Shown: positions 5,678 through 12,811 of the stretch, piece after piece
Position numbering within the stretch: the stretch's first letter is position 1
Layout: each line of letters starts with the position of its first letter
Assembly: GCA_964462675.1 (NCBI GenBank)
Contig: CAYWYS010000061.1
Location: forward strand, 1 to 12,959
Direction: 5' to 3'
Source: XN24 sp964462675
GTDB taxonomy: Bacteria; Pseudomonadota; Gammaproteobacteria; Steroidobacterales; XN24
Length of the DNA stretch: 12,959 nucleotides
Position numbers and translations under genes: made by a program
Notes under the pieces: model-generated
Told to the model about the DNA's origin: nothing
Seen by the model: only the letters and a program-made list of their open reading frames with translations
The model's database searches: none

Positions 5678-6869
5678 GTTGAGCGAACCGGGCGCGGAGC
5701 ACTATGACGTCGTCGTCATCGGCGCCGGCGCCGCCGGGCTGATGTGCGCGATCGCCGCGGGGCGGCGCGGCCGGCGCGTGCTGGTGCTGGACCATGCCAA
5801 CAAGGTCGGCAAGAAGATCCTGATGTCCGGCGGCGGGCGCTGCAATTTCACCAACCTGCACTGCACCCCGGAGAACTTCATCTCCGCGAACCCCCACTTT
5901 GCCAAGTCCGCGCTGAGCCGCTATACCCCGGCAGACTTCGTCGCGCTGGTCGAGAAACACGGCGTGCCGTACCACGAGAAGAAACTCGGCCAGCTGTTCT
6001 GCGACCGCTCCTCGAAGGATATCGTCCGGTTGCTGCTGGCGGAGTGCGAAGCCGTCGGGGCGACCGTGCTGACGCATTCGCCCGCCCAGGTCCGCCGCCT
6101 GGGTCCGCCGCACTTGCTCGCGACACCGGGCGGCGAGCTCAGCTGCGAATCGCTGGTCATCGCGACCGGCGGCTATTCGATCCCCTCGCTCGGCGCGAGC
6201 GGATACGGCATCGACCTGGCCCGCTCGCTCGGCATGCTGGTGCAGCCAACCCGGGCGGCCCTTGTGCCGGTCACGCTCGAGCCGAGTCACCTCAAGCAGC
6301 TCGAGGGGCTCGCCGGGATCTCGCTCGACTCCGTGACGACCGCCGACGGACCTGCGTTCCGCGAGAACATCCTGTTCACGCATCGCGGCCTCAGCGGCCC
6401 CGCGATCCTGCAGGCTTCCTCGTACTGGGCGCCCGGCCAGCCGTTGAACATCGACCTGTTTCCCGATCTCGACCTGGTGGCCCATGTCCGCGAAGTCCGG
6501 CGCGCGCGCCCGAAACTCGAGCTCAAGAACCTGCTGGCCGAGCACCTCGCGCGGCGGGTCGCCCAGCGCTGGTGCGAGCTGTGGGTGGCAAACAAGCCGC
6601 TCGACCAGCTCGACGAGGCAGACCTCCGCCGCCTCGAGGCGGCGTGCAAGCCCTGGGTCGTCTGGCCGGCCGGGACCGAGGGCTATCGCACGGCCGAAGT
6701 CACGCTCGGCGGCGTCGACACGGCCGCGCTGTCATCGAAGACCATGGAATGTGCAGCGCATCCGGGACTGTACTTCATCGGTGAAGTCGTCGACGTCACC
6801 GGCCATCTCGGCGGACACAATTTCCAGTGGGCCTGGGCGTCGGGCCATGCCGCGGGACAATATGTGTAG
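5661..6869 (+). CDS. HI0933/BaiN-family flavoprotein (NAD(P)/FAD-dependent oxidoreductase)
   Basis: A 402-residue flavoprotein, the usual length for the HI0933 family. The FAD-binding Rossmann motif is YDVVVIGAGAAGLMCAIAAG (15-34). The family signature GKKILMSGGGRCNFTN (50-65) follows, and the C-terminal FAD-contact segment GEVVDVTGHLGGHNFQWAWA is at 374-393. Most members are annotated only as aminoacetone oxidase-like or flavoprotein, and the physiological substrate is generally unknown. The start at ATG 5661 lies inside the end of the hydrolase gene (17-nt overlap). AAGGA lies 13 nt upstream and a closer GAAG 7 nt upstream. A likely housekeeping gene in a two-gene unit with the hydrolase. 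Confidence 0.9.
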   Translation: MAAGHELSEPGAEHYDVVVIGAGAAGLMCAIAAGRRGRRVLVLDHANKVGKKILMSGGGRCNFTNLHCTPENFISANPHFAKSALSRYTPADFVALVEKHGVPYHEKKLGQLFCDRSSKDIVRLLLAECEAVGATVLTHSPAQVRRLGPPHLLATPGGELSCESLVIATGGYSIPSLGASGYGIDLARSLGMLVQPTRAALVPVTLEPSHLKQLEGLAGISLDSVTTADGPAFRENILFTHRGLSGPAILQASSYWAPGQPLNIDLFPDLDLVAHVREVRRARPKLELKNLLAEHLARRVAQRWCELWVANKPLDQLDEADLRRLEAACKPWVVWPAGTEGYRTAEVTLGGVDTAALSSKTMECAAHPGLYFIGEVVDVTGHLGGHNFQWAWASGHAAGQYV

Positions 6870-6926
6870 CCTGCGAGAAGATGACGCATTCCGCAGCGCT
6901 CGACAGGCCTGCCAAAGGACCAACCC

Positions 6927-7616
6927 ATGCCCCGCCTCCTCGTGATCCTGGCGCTGATCGTGGCGGCGGCGCTGCTGGCATCCGCCGTGTCGCCGGCCGA
7001 CCGCCTGACCTGGTGGATGGAGGTGGCGCCGGTGCTGATCGCCGCGCCGGTGCTGGTGCTGACCTACCGGCGCTTCCCGCTGACGAGCCTGTTGTACACG
7101 CTGATCGCGCTGCACGCGCTGGTGCTGATCCTGGGCGGCGCCTACACCTACTCGCACGTGCCGCTGGGCTCCTGGCTGCAGGAGCTTCTTGGCCTGGCCC
7201 GCAACCCCTATGACAAGATCGGCCACTTCATGCAGGGGCTCGTGCCGGCGCTGGCGGCGCGGGAGATTTTGTCGCGCGGCGGCTATGTCAGCGGCCGCCG
7301 CATGCTGGGCTTCCTCTCGGTCTGCGTCGCGCTCGCGGTCAGCGCCTGCTACGAGCTGGTCGAGTGGTGGGCGGCGCTGATCATGGGCCAGGGCGCGGCA
7401 GAATTCCTCGGCACCCAGGGAGACGAGTGGGACGCGCAGGCGGACATGTTCTTCGCGCTGATCGGCGCGATCTTCGCGGTGCTGGCGCTCGCGCGAGTGC
7501 AGGATCGCCAGATACGCGACATCGGCACCCCGGGTGCGATAATCGGCCCCCCTCCGGCCGGCAGTCCGCCGGCACTGCGGAACACCGACAGCAAGCCAGA
7601 TGGCAACGAGTCCTGA
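6927..7616 (+). CDS. yjdF: YjdF-like DUF2238 inner-membrane protein
   Basis: A 229-residue membrane protein. Hydrophobic segments lie near 3-20, 33-48, 51-75, 127-151 and 172-190. The three diagnostic motifs of DUF2238/YjdF are present: NPYDKIGHFMQGLVPALAAR (93-112), ACYELVEWWAAL (140-151) and FLGTQGDEWDAQADMFFA (160-177). The histidine and the acidic and tryptophan residues in these motifs are conserved in the family, but its biochemical function is not known. After residue 195 the protein ends in a Pro-rich tail unlike the family, which overlaps the next gene. AAAGGA lies about 8 nt before ATG 6927. A 57-nt gap separates it from the flavoprotein gene, and its 3' end overlaps the first glycosyltransferase gene by 17 nt. 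Confidence 0.88.
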   Translation: MPRLLVILALIVAAALLASAVSPADRLTWWMEVAPVLIAAPVLVLTYRRFPLTSLLYTLIALHALVLILGGAYTYSHVPLGSWLQELLGLARNPYDKIGHFMQGLVPALAAREILSRGGYVSGRRMLGFLSVCVALAVSACYELVEWWAALIMGQGAAEFLGTQGDEWDAQADMFFALIGAIFAVLALARVQDRQIRDIGTPGAIIGPPPAGSPPALRNTDSKPDGNES

Positions 7617-8550
7617 TCCGAAGCAAGCCGCGGTTCCGGCGCACGGCCTCCGGGACGCCGTCGAGCTGTGGTTCATGCGCCTCGCCGCAAGTGGCATGGT
7701 GCCGGCACGGTGGTTCCTGCCCGCGCTGCCTGCGGAACAGGATCGCGCCGCGCGCAGCGGCCGGCTCAGCGTCGAGATCGTCACGCACTGCTGGGGCTAC
7801 GCGCATCTGCTCGCCTACCAGCTGAGCTCGCTGGTGCTCCATCCGCCCTCCCGGCTGGACGTGACGATGACGGTTTTCCACGCCGCGGAGGACACGGATA
7901 CGGTCGCGCTGCTGGCATTCTTCGATACTCACAAGGTTCCCGGCGTGACCTGGAACTGGCAGGTACTCGACCAGGGCCGCCTGTTCCGGCGCAGCATCGG
8001 CCGCAATATGGCGGCGCGCGCCACGAGCTGCGACTGGGCCTGGTTCACCGACTGCGACGTCGTGTTTCACGCCGGATGCCTGGATGCCCTGGCCGATGCG
8101 CTGCAGGGCCGCCGGGATACCCTGGTGTTTCCGCGCGACGAGCATTGTTCGCGGGTGCTGGAACCCGGTGACCCGATGCTCGAGGCCGGCAAGGGCCCGC
8201 CGCGACTGCTGGATATCGATCCCTCGCGCTTCACTGTCCAGCGCCGTGACCGCGCCACCGGCCCGCTGCAGATCGCCCACGGCGACGTCATGCGCGCCTG
8301 CGGCTACTGCGAGCAGCTGCGCATTTATCAACAGCCCGTGGCGCGCTTTGCCAAGGCGCACGAGGATCGCGCCTTTCGCTGGCTGTTGCGCACGCAGGGC
8401 GAACCGATCGACGTGCCGGGCGTCTACCGCATCCGGCATGTCAGCAAGGGGCGTTACCACGGCAGCCACGGCTCGAACTCCCTCCGCGCACTGATCAGGC
8501 GCATACAATTGCGTTTTCGGGAAGGCCGGCGGGGCAACCAGGAAAACTGA
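7600..8550 (+). CDS. GT-A fold glycosyltransferase (GT2-like)
   Basis: A 316-residue cytosolic or membrane-associated glycosyltransferase. After about 55 residues of N-terminal extension, RLSVEIVTHCWGYAHLLAYQ (55-74) begins a GT-A nucleotide-sugar domain. RRSIGRNMAAR (130-140) matches the RNxGxxxA region of GT2 enzymes, and WFTDCDVVFH (148-157) holds the DxD metal and nucleotide-sugar motif (D151, D153). HEDRAFRWLLR (254-264) resembles the ED acceptor or base motif, and a C-terminal RHVSKGRYHGSHG follows (279-291). The donor sugar and acceptor cannot be read from the sequence. ATG 7600 overlaps the YjdF gene by 17 nt; a later ATG at 7675 (residue 26) would also keep the whole domain. It is the first gene of the glycan-decoration cluster and lies 1 nt before the FkbM gene. 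Confidence 0.78.
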   Translation: MATSPDPKQAAVPAHGLRDAVELWFMRLAASGMVPARWFLPALPAEQDRAARSGRLSVEIVTHCWGYAHLLAYQLSSLVLHPPSRLDVTMTVFHAAEDTDTVALLAFFDTHKVPGVTWNWQVLDQGRLFRRSIGRNMAARATSCDWAWFTDCDVVFHAGCLDALADALQGRRDTLVFPRDEHCSRVLEPGDPMLEAGKGPPRLLDIDPSRFTVQRRDRATGPLQIAHGDVMRACGYCEQLRIYQQPVARFAKAHEDRAFRWLLRTQGEPIDVPGVYRIRHVSKGRYHGSHGSNSLRALIRRIQLRFREGRRGNQEN

Positions 8551-8551
8551 C

Positions 8552-9355
8552 ATGGCAAGCTTGGTGAAGCGGCTCGCGGGCCGCATGGGCTACGAGCTAA
8601 AGAGGAAATACGGCACGCTGCCGCCGCTCGATTTCCTCGAGACCCTGCTGCTCGGCGCGCTGGCGGCCGAGGAACGGTTGAACATCGTGCAGGTCGGCGC
8701 CAATGACGGCAGTCACAGCGATCCGATCCACCGCTTCCTGGTGGACCACAAGACGCGCACCGCGGCGCTGTTGATCGAGCCGCAGCCGGAGATCATCACC
8801 TACCTGCAGGCGGCCTACGCCGACCATCCGGGCGCGTCGATCTACAATGGCGCGATCGGCGCCAGCGAACGGCTGGTGTTGTATCGCATCAGGCCGGAGC
8901 TCTGGGATTCCTTCCGCGTCTCCTACCTGAAAGGCGCGCCGGCCTACCGCGCGCCGAGCGGGCTGACCTCGGGGAACAAGGCCCACGTCCTGGCGGCGGC
9001 GAGCAAGCATCTCGCCGGCAAGGTCGCGGCCGAGGACGCCGTCGAGGAACTGCACGTGCCCTGCATGCAACTGAAGCCCTTGCTGGAGGCACGCGGCTTC
9101 CCGCTGCAGCTGCACCTGTTGCAGGTCGATGCCGAGGGCGCCGACGACGAGGTGCTGTATGCCTGCAACATCGGTGAGCTGCATCCGGCGATCATCAACT
9201 TCGAGTCGAAGCACCTCGTCGGCCAGCGCATGACCGACCTCGACGCGTTCCTGTCGAAACACGGCTACACGCTGTACCAGTGGAACAAGACGGACACGGT
9301 GGCGCTCCGCCTGGGAACGGCGCCGGAGCCGATGACCCGGCGGGCACCGGGATGA
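8552..9355 (+). CDS. FkbM-family methyltransferase
   Basis: A 267-residue class I SAM-dependent methyltransferase. Motif I is NIVQVGANDGSHSDP (44-58), the SAM-binding glycine loop. The acidic end of the second strand is LLIEPQPE (73-80), which binds the ribose. The FkbM signature LHLLQVDAEGADDEVL (187-202) corresponds to the usual KIDxEGxExxVL. FkbM enzymes O-methylate sugars, glycolipids or polyketides. Lying between a glycosyltransferase and a sulfotransferase, this one most likely methylates a hydroxyl of the same glycan. AGGA (8540-8543) lies 8 nt before ATG 8552. The ATGA overlap at 9352-9355 couples it to the next gene. Confidence 0.88.
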   Translation: MASLVKRLAGRMGYELKRKYGTLPPLDFLETLLLGALAAEERLNIVQVGANDGSHSDPIHRFLVDHKTRTAALLIEPQPEIITYLQAAYADHPGASIYNGAIGASERLVLYRIRPELWDSFRVSYLKGAPAYRAPSGLTSGNKAHVLAAASKHLAGKVAAEDAVEELHVPCMQLKPLLEARGFPLQLHLLQVDAEGADDEVLYACNIGELHPAIINFESKHLVGQRMTDLDAFLSKHGYTLYQWNKTDTVALRLGTAPEPMTRRAPG

Positions 9356-10041
9356 GCAGCGCTGCCGGCCGTTCCGCGGCGCTGCCGAGAGTCGTGCAGA
9401 TCGGCTTTCACAAGTGCGGCACGCGCAGCCTGGAGCGATTGTTCCGCGGCGCCGGTCACCGGGTGGTGAAATTCAAGCTCAGGCGGCCGCTGCGCCACAG
9501 CCGCAACGCGGCCCTGCTGATCCGGCAGAACCTCGAGGCCGGCAGGAAAGTGTTCGCCGGCATGGAGGATTTCACTTTCTACGCCGACCTGATCTACCAG
9601 TCGGATGACGACAGCTTCGAGCCGATCCGGCACTTCCGCGAAATCCTGCGAGACTATCCCGACACCATCCTGCTGCTGAACGTGCGCAAGCGCGAGGACT
9701 GGATCCGGTCGCGCCTGAAGCACAGCCACGGCGAGTTCCTCCGGCGCGTCATGCGCCAGCGCGGCACGGACTCGGCCGAGGAGATCGCCGCGGCCTGGCG
9801 GCATGAATGGGACACCCACCTGGCGGATGTCCGCGCCTTCATGGCGGACCGCCCGGAGCAGCTGGTCGAGTTCGATCTCGACCACGACTCCGTGCAGACG
9901 CTTGTCGCGCGCTTTCCGCAATATGGCCTGCGCGCCGAGGACTGGGACGACATCGGCCGCACCCGCGGCGTCCAGCGCAACCCGGTCGTCGCGAGTCTCA
10001 AGCGGCTGTGGGCCCACGTCCGCTGGCGCCCTTCCGACTGA
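9352..10041 (+). CDS. Sulfotransferase-family protein (first of three)
   Basis: A 229-residue PAPS-dependent sulfotransferase-like protein. RVVQIGFHKCGTRSLERLFR (13-32) is the 5'-phosphosulfate-binding loop, with the basic residue in HKCGT. TILLLNVRKREDWIRSRLKH (105-124) is the 3'-phosphate-binding strand and helix, with Arg112 and Ser120. These two elements define the family, which moves sulfate from PAPS to a hydroxyl. The acceptor is unknown but is probably a sugar given the neighbours. The start at ATG 9352 overlaps the FkbM stop (ATGA). The frame is open further upstream to 9280, but that part lies within the FkbM gene and carries no sulfotransferase signal. The length is short for the family but both cofactor motifs are intact. 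Confidence 0.83.
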   Translation: MSSAAGRSAALPRVVQIGFHKCGTRSLERLFRGAGHRVVKFKLRRPLRHSRNAALLIRQNLEAGRKVFAGMEDFTFYADLIYQSDDDSFEPIRHFREILRDYPDTILLLNVRKREDWIRSRLKHSHGEFLRRVMRQRGTDSAEEIAAAWRHEWDTHLADVRAFMADRPEQLVEFDLDHDSVQTLVARFPQYGLRAEDWDDIGRTRGVQRNPVVASLKRLWAHVRWRPSD

Positions 10042-10050
10042 GCCGGAACG

Positions 10051-11130
10051 ATGAAAGTCTCGCTGGTCATGACCTCGATGGGCCTCGGCGGCGTGCAGCA
10101 GTCGATCGTGCCGTACTCGCTGGCGCTGCAGAGTCTGGGATACGAAATCCAGGTGCTGGTCGTCGAGGGCTCCGGCGTCGCCCGGCAGCTGGCCGACAAC
10201 GGACTCGCGGACCGGGTCACGCTGCTGAAGCGCGGCCTGAAGCTGTTCCGCTTCCTGCCGAATGCCAGGCTCAGGGAGCACATCAAGGCCTTCGCGCCGG
10301 ACGTCGTCATCGGCTTCGCGCAGATGGGATTCTTCGAAGCGGAGCGGGCATTGCGCTCGCTCGACGTGCCGCTGGTCACGCGCGTCGGCTCGATGAAGAT
10401 CCCGCGCCTGAAGACTTTCCACAAGGCGGACGGCTGGCTGGCCACGACGCCGGAGATGAAGGACACGCTCGCCGGGCTCGGCTATCCCGCGGAACGCATC
10501 TTCCTGGTGCCGAACTTCCTTGCCCAGACCAGCACGCCGCGGCCGCTCGGCCAGCTCAAGACGCCGCCGCTGGTCGGCTCGATGGGGCGGTTCTCGCGGC
10601 GCAAAGGATTTCACGTGCTGATCGACGCGATCGCGCTGCTGCGCGAGCGGGGCGTCGCGGTCGAGTGCGCGATCGCGGGGGACGGGCGGAATCGCGCCGA
10701 GCTCGAGAAGCAGATCGCGGAGCGCGGCGTCGCCGGCTGCGTCCGGCTGGTCGGGTGGCTCGACAACGTGCAGAAGGTCCGCTTCCTGGAGAGCGTCGAC
10801 CTGTTCGTCAGCCCCTCGCTGAACGAGCCGTTCGGCTTCGTCTACCTCGACGCGATGCGGGTCGGCGCGCCGATCGTCACCTGCCCGACGGTCGGCGCCC
10901 GCTACATTTTCTCGACGCCGGGCACGGCCGAGATCGTGCCGCTCGACGACCCGCAGGCGCTTGCCGGCGGCATCGAGCGGGTGCTGTCGGATGAGGCGCT
11001 GCGCGTCGCGCTCGGCGCCAATGCGGAGCGGGCCTTTGCCGCCGGGTTCAGTCTCGAGGCGGGCGCGCGCAACCTGGAGCGGGCGCTGACCCAGGTGGCG
11101 GCGATGAAGCGACGGCGCCGCCCCGGATGA
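10051..11130 (+). CDS. GT4-family glycosyltransferase
   Basis: A 359-residue GT-B enzyme with two Rossmann domains. The N-terminal glycine-rich loop is TSMGLGGVQQSI (8-19). The C-terminal domain starts with VGSMGRFSRRKGFHVLIDAI (175-194), where Arg and Lys contact the nucleotide diphosphate, followed by CAIAGDG (206-212) and LVGWLDNV (233-240). The catalytic-region motif is NEPFGFVYLDAMRVGAP (258-274). The usual E-x7-E is E259-x7-D267 here, a conservative change. Members are retaining glycosyltransferases working on lipid- or glycan-linked acceptors at the inner face of the membrane. The gene starts 9 nt after the first sulfotransferase and ends in an ATGA overlap with the second, so it sits in the same transcript. 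Confidence 0.9.
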   Translation: MKVSLVMTSMGLGGVQQSIVPYSLALQSLGYEIQVLVVEGSGVARQLADNGLADRVTLLKRGLKLFRFLPNARLREHIKAFAPDVVIGFAQMGFFEAERALRSLDVPLVTRVGSMKIPRLKTFHKADGWLATTPEMKDTLAGLGYPAERIFLVPNFLAQTSTPRPLGQLKTPPLVGSMGRFSRRKGFHVLIDAIALLRERGVAVECAIAGDGRNRAELEKQIAERGVAGCVRLVGWLDNVQKVRFLESVDLFVSPSLNEPFGFVYLDAMRVGAPIVTCPTVGARYIFSTPGTAEIVPLDDPQALAGGIERVLSDEALRVALGANAERAFAAGFSLEAGARNLERALTQVAAMKRRRRPG

Positions 11131-11951
11131 TCGCCATGGCTGGCGCGCCCCGCCAGGTGGAGATCAGGTTCCACGTCGGCGCGCACAAGACCGCGACCAC
11201 GCACCTGCAGCTGACGCTGGCCCGTTGCCGGCTCGCCCCGGGCACGCGCTACGTGTCGCTGAAGCGGTTGCGCCTGACGCTGACCTCGCTGGTCAGGAAA
11301 GGCCGGCCGCGCCTGCCGTGGCATCGCTGGCATGACGGCCGCTGGCTGTTCTCCGACGAGAACATCATCGGCACCACGCTGGACTCGCCGCGGCTCTATC
11401 CCGAGCCGGCGCGCGCGCTGCGGTACTTCATGGATTGCCAGCTGAGCGTGTTCCTGTGCGTGCGCAGCTACGACACCTTCCTGCCGGCGGCATACTGCGA
11501 GCGCCTGTGGCGCAGCGATCCCGAGCCGTTCGCCGCCCGGTTGCCGACCCGCCGCTGGCCGGACGTCGTTCGCGACCTGCGGCGCGAGCTGCCTGGCGTG
11601 CCGGTGTACGTGTGGCGCTACGAGGACTATCGCGACAACGCCGCGGGGATCATCCAGCGCTATGCCGGCGGCGCGATCGCGGCCTTCGGGCCGCCGCCGC
11701 AGCAGGATCCGAAGTCTGGTTTTTCCGGCCGCGCCGTAGCCGAAGCGATGCGCCTCGGCAAGGTGCGCCAGCGCCGGGCGAAAGTTGTCCAGTTGCGCCA
11801 GGCGTATCCCGTCGGCGCCGACTACCCTCGCTTCAATCCGTGGAGCGATGCCGAGCAAGCCCGGCTGCAGGCGATGTACGCCGAGGATCTCGACGCGCTT
11901 GCCGGCCTCGCCGAGCTGTGGACGCCGGCGACTCACTCACCGAAGCGATAA
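11127..11951 (+). CDS. Sulfotransferase-like protein (second of three)
   Basis: A 274-residue protein. IRFHVGAHKTATTHLQLTLA (13-32) is a strong phosphosulfate-binding loop of the HKTATTxLQ type. LSVFLCVRSYDTFLPAAYCE (106-125) fits the 3'-phosphate-binding strand and helix, with Arg113 and Ser114. PVYVWRYEDYRDN (159-171) matches the late strand and 'YED' segment of prokaryotic sulfotransferases. It belongs to the loosely defined sulfotransferase or sulfotransferase-like P-loop group; the target is unknown. ATG 11127 overlaps the GT4 stop (ATGA); ATG 11136 is an alternative, and both precede the first strand. Its last 19 nt overlap the convergent third sulfotransferase gene. It differs strongly in sequence from the other two, so this is not a recent tandem duplication. 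Confidence 0.75.
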   Translation: MIAMAGAPRQVEIRFHVGAHKTATTHLQLTLARCRLAPGTRYVSLKRLRLTLTSLVRKGRPRLPWHRWHDGRWLFSDENIIGTTLDSPRLYPEPARALRYFMDCQLSVFLCVRSYDTFLPAAYCERLWRSDPEPFAARLPTRRWPDVVRDLRRELPGVPVYVWRYEDYRDNAAGIIQRYAGGAIAAFGPPPQQDPKSGFSGRAVAEAMRLGKVRQRRAKVVQLRQAYPVGADYPRFNPWSDAEQARLQAMYAEDLDALAGLAELWTPATHSPKR

Positions 11952-12553
11952 CCGAAGTAGTCGAGGTCGCGCTGGAAGCGCGCCGCGACGACGGCACGCG
12001 CGGCGTCGTCGTAGTATTCCCAGTAGGGCCGATGGGACGACCGGTTGACGTGCGGCAGTTCGCGCCGCCGCAGGCCGATGCGATCGCAGATGATGTCGAA
12101 GTCAGCCTGCAGCCGCTCCACGCGGCCGATGAAGTCGACGAGTACCCGGCCATCCGGCCCGCTGACCCAGTCGAGCGAGTTGCTGAGCCGCAGGTGGTGC
12201 GTCGCGTCGCCCTTGCGGCCGCGGAAAATTTCCGTCGCGAGCGCACCGTCGTTGTCGACAAACAGCCGCTGGACGAAGCTGCTGAAATCGGGCGCGGTCG
12301 CCGGGGTCCACGGGAAGATCTCCCAGTCGCGGCGCCGGTGGTAGTGATAGAAGGACACGACCTTGTCCCAGGGATTGCGGACGATCGTGAACTTGAAGTA
12401 CTCGGCGGGGTCGCGCCCCTTGCGCGCACACAAGTCGAGGTAGTGCTGGATCGTGTTGTGCCCGCGCGTGCCGCGCGGCAGCGCGCGGCGCACGCTCAGC
12501 CCGGCGCACTTGTTGATGTGCACGAAGATTAACTTGTAGGGATGGTTGATCAT
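11933..12553 (-). CDS. Sulfotransferase family 2 protein (third of three, convergent)
   Basis: A 206-residue protein with the full layout of the Sulfotransfer_2 family, which includes carbohydrate sulfotransferases. KLIFVHINKCAGLSVRRAL (7-25) is the phosphosulfate loop. FKFTIVRNPWDKVVSFYHYH (53-72) is the 3'-phosphate-binding part, with Arg59 and Ser67. FIGRVERLQADFDIICDRIG (141-160) and HVNRSSHRPYWEYYD (168-182) match the late conserved region. This family sulfates sugar hydroxyls in glycans. It is the only gene on the minus strand and converges on the second sulfotransferase gene with a 19-nt overlap of 3' ends. It therefore has its own promoter, to be expected beyond 12553. The ribosome-binding site before the ATG is weak (GGAAAAG, about 6 nt away). 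Confidence 0.88.
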   Translation of the reverse strand: MINHPYKLIFVHINKCAGLSVRRALPRGTRGHNTIQHYLDLCARKGRDPAEYFKFTIVRNPWDKVVSFYHYHRRRDWEIFPWTPATAPDFSSFVQRLFVDNDGALATEIFRGRKGDATHHLRLSNSLDWVSGPDGRVLVDFIGRVERLQADFDIICDRIGLRRRELPHVNRSSHRPYWEYYDDAARAVVAARFQRDLDYFGYRFGE

Positions 12554-12696
12554 GCGATGCTTTTCCGGGACGCGCTTGATGCTGCATTGCTGCCTTCGCT
12601 TCGGTCAAGACAGTCTGCCCGTGGCCATGCGCGTATGGAGGGCTTTCGGTCGGGTTGCTGTCTCCGGGCTCCAATGAGGCCCCTACGCAAAGGTGC

Positions 12697-12725
12697 TTGC
12701 GCAGCGGTATGAAAGTGGCTATATA
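12697..12725 (+). promoter_or_regulatory. Possible sigma-70-type promoter reading rightward
   Basis: TTGCGC (12697-12702) and TATATA (12720-12725) are separated by exactly 17 nt in otherwise GC-rich DNA. The -35 matches the consensus at three of six positions and the -10 at four. Transcription would begin near 12732 and run into the hairpin-rich segment. The -10 lies within the palindrome that follows. Confidence 0.25.
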
Positions 12726-12754
12726 TGGGCGGAACCGACCATATACGTCACTTT
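12712..12754. promoter_or_regulatory. Two-part AT-rich palindrome, possible operator
   Basis: Outer arms AAAGTG (12712-12717) and CACTTT (12749-12754) and inner arms TATATGG (12722-12728) and CCATATA (12739-12745) are both exact inverted repeats with the same centre region. They are interrupted by 4 and 3 unpaired bases and have a 10-nt core. The symmetry and overlap with a TATATA box suit a repressor site. A cruciform or hairpin is the alternative. Confidence 0.4.
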
Positions 12755-12811
12755 ACGCTGATGTCGCGAGGGTCGTCGCAAGTGATATTCAGGTGCGCTG
12801 TGTCATGCCTT

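Noticed and set aside
5661..7616. The identical 17-nt overlaps at 5661-5677 and 7600-7616 as a shared element
   Set aside because: The two overlap sequences are not alike; the equal length is coincidental.
7381..8586. Minus-strand open frame of 401 codons, and a similar one at 6732-7784
   Set aside because: Both are antisense to YjdF and the GT-A glycosyltransferase, have no motif and no ribosome-binding site, and overlap each other.
9280..9351. Upstream extension of the first sulfotransferase
   Set aside because: The added 24 residues lie in the FkbM coding end and are low-complexity; ATG 9352 overlaps the FkbM stop as at the other junctions.
9265..10614. Long open frame of 449 codons on the minus strand
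   Set aside because: It lies opposite sulfotransferase and GT4 genes with clear motifs. Its translation is rich in Arg, Ala, Gln and His without any recognisable domain, as expected for an antisense shadow in GC-rich DNA.
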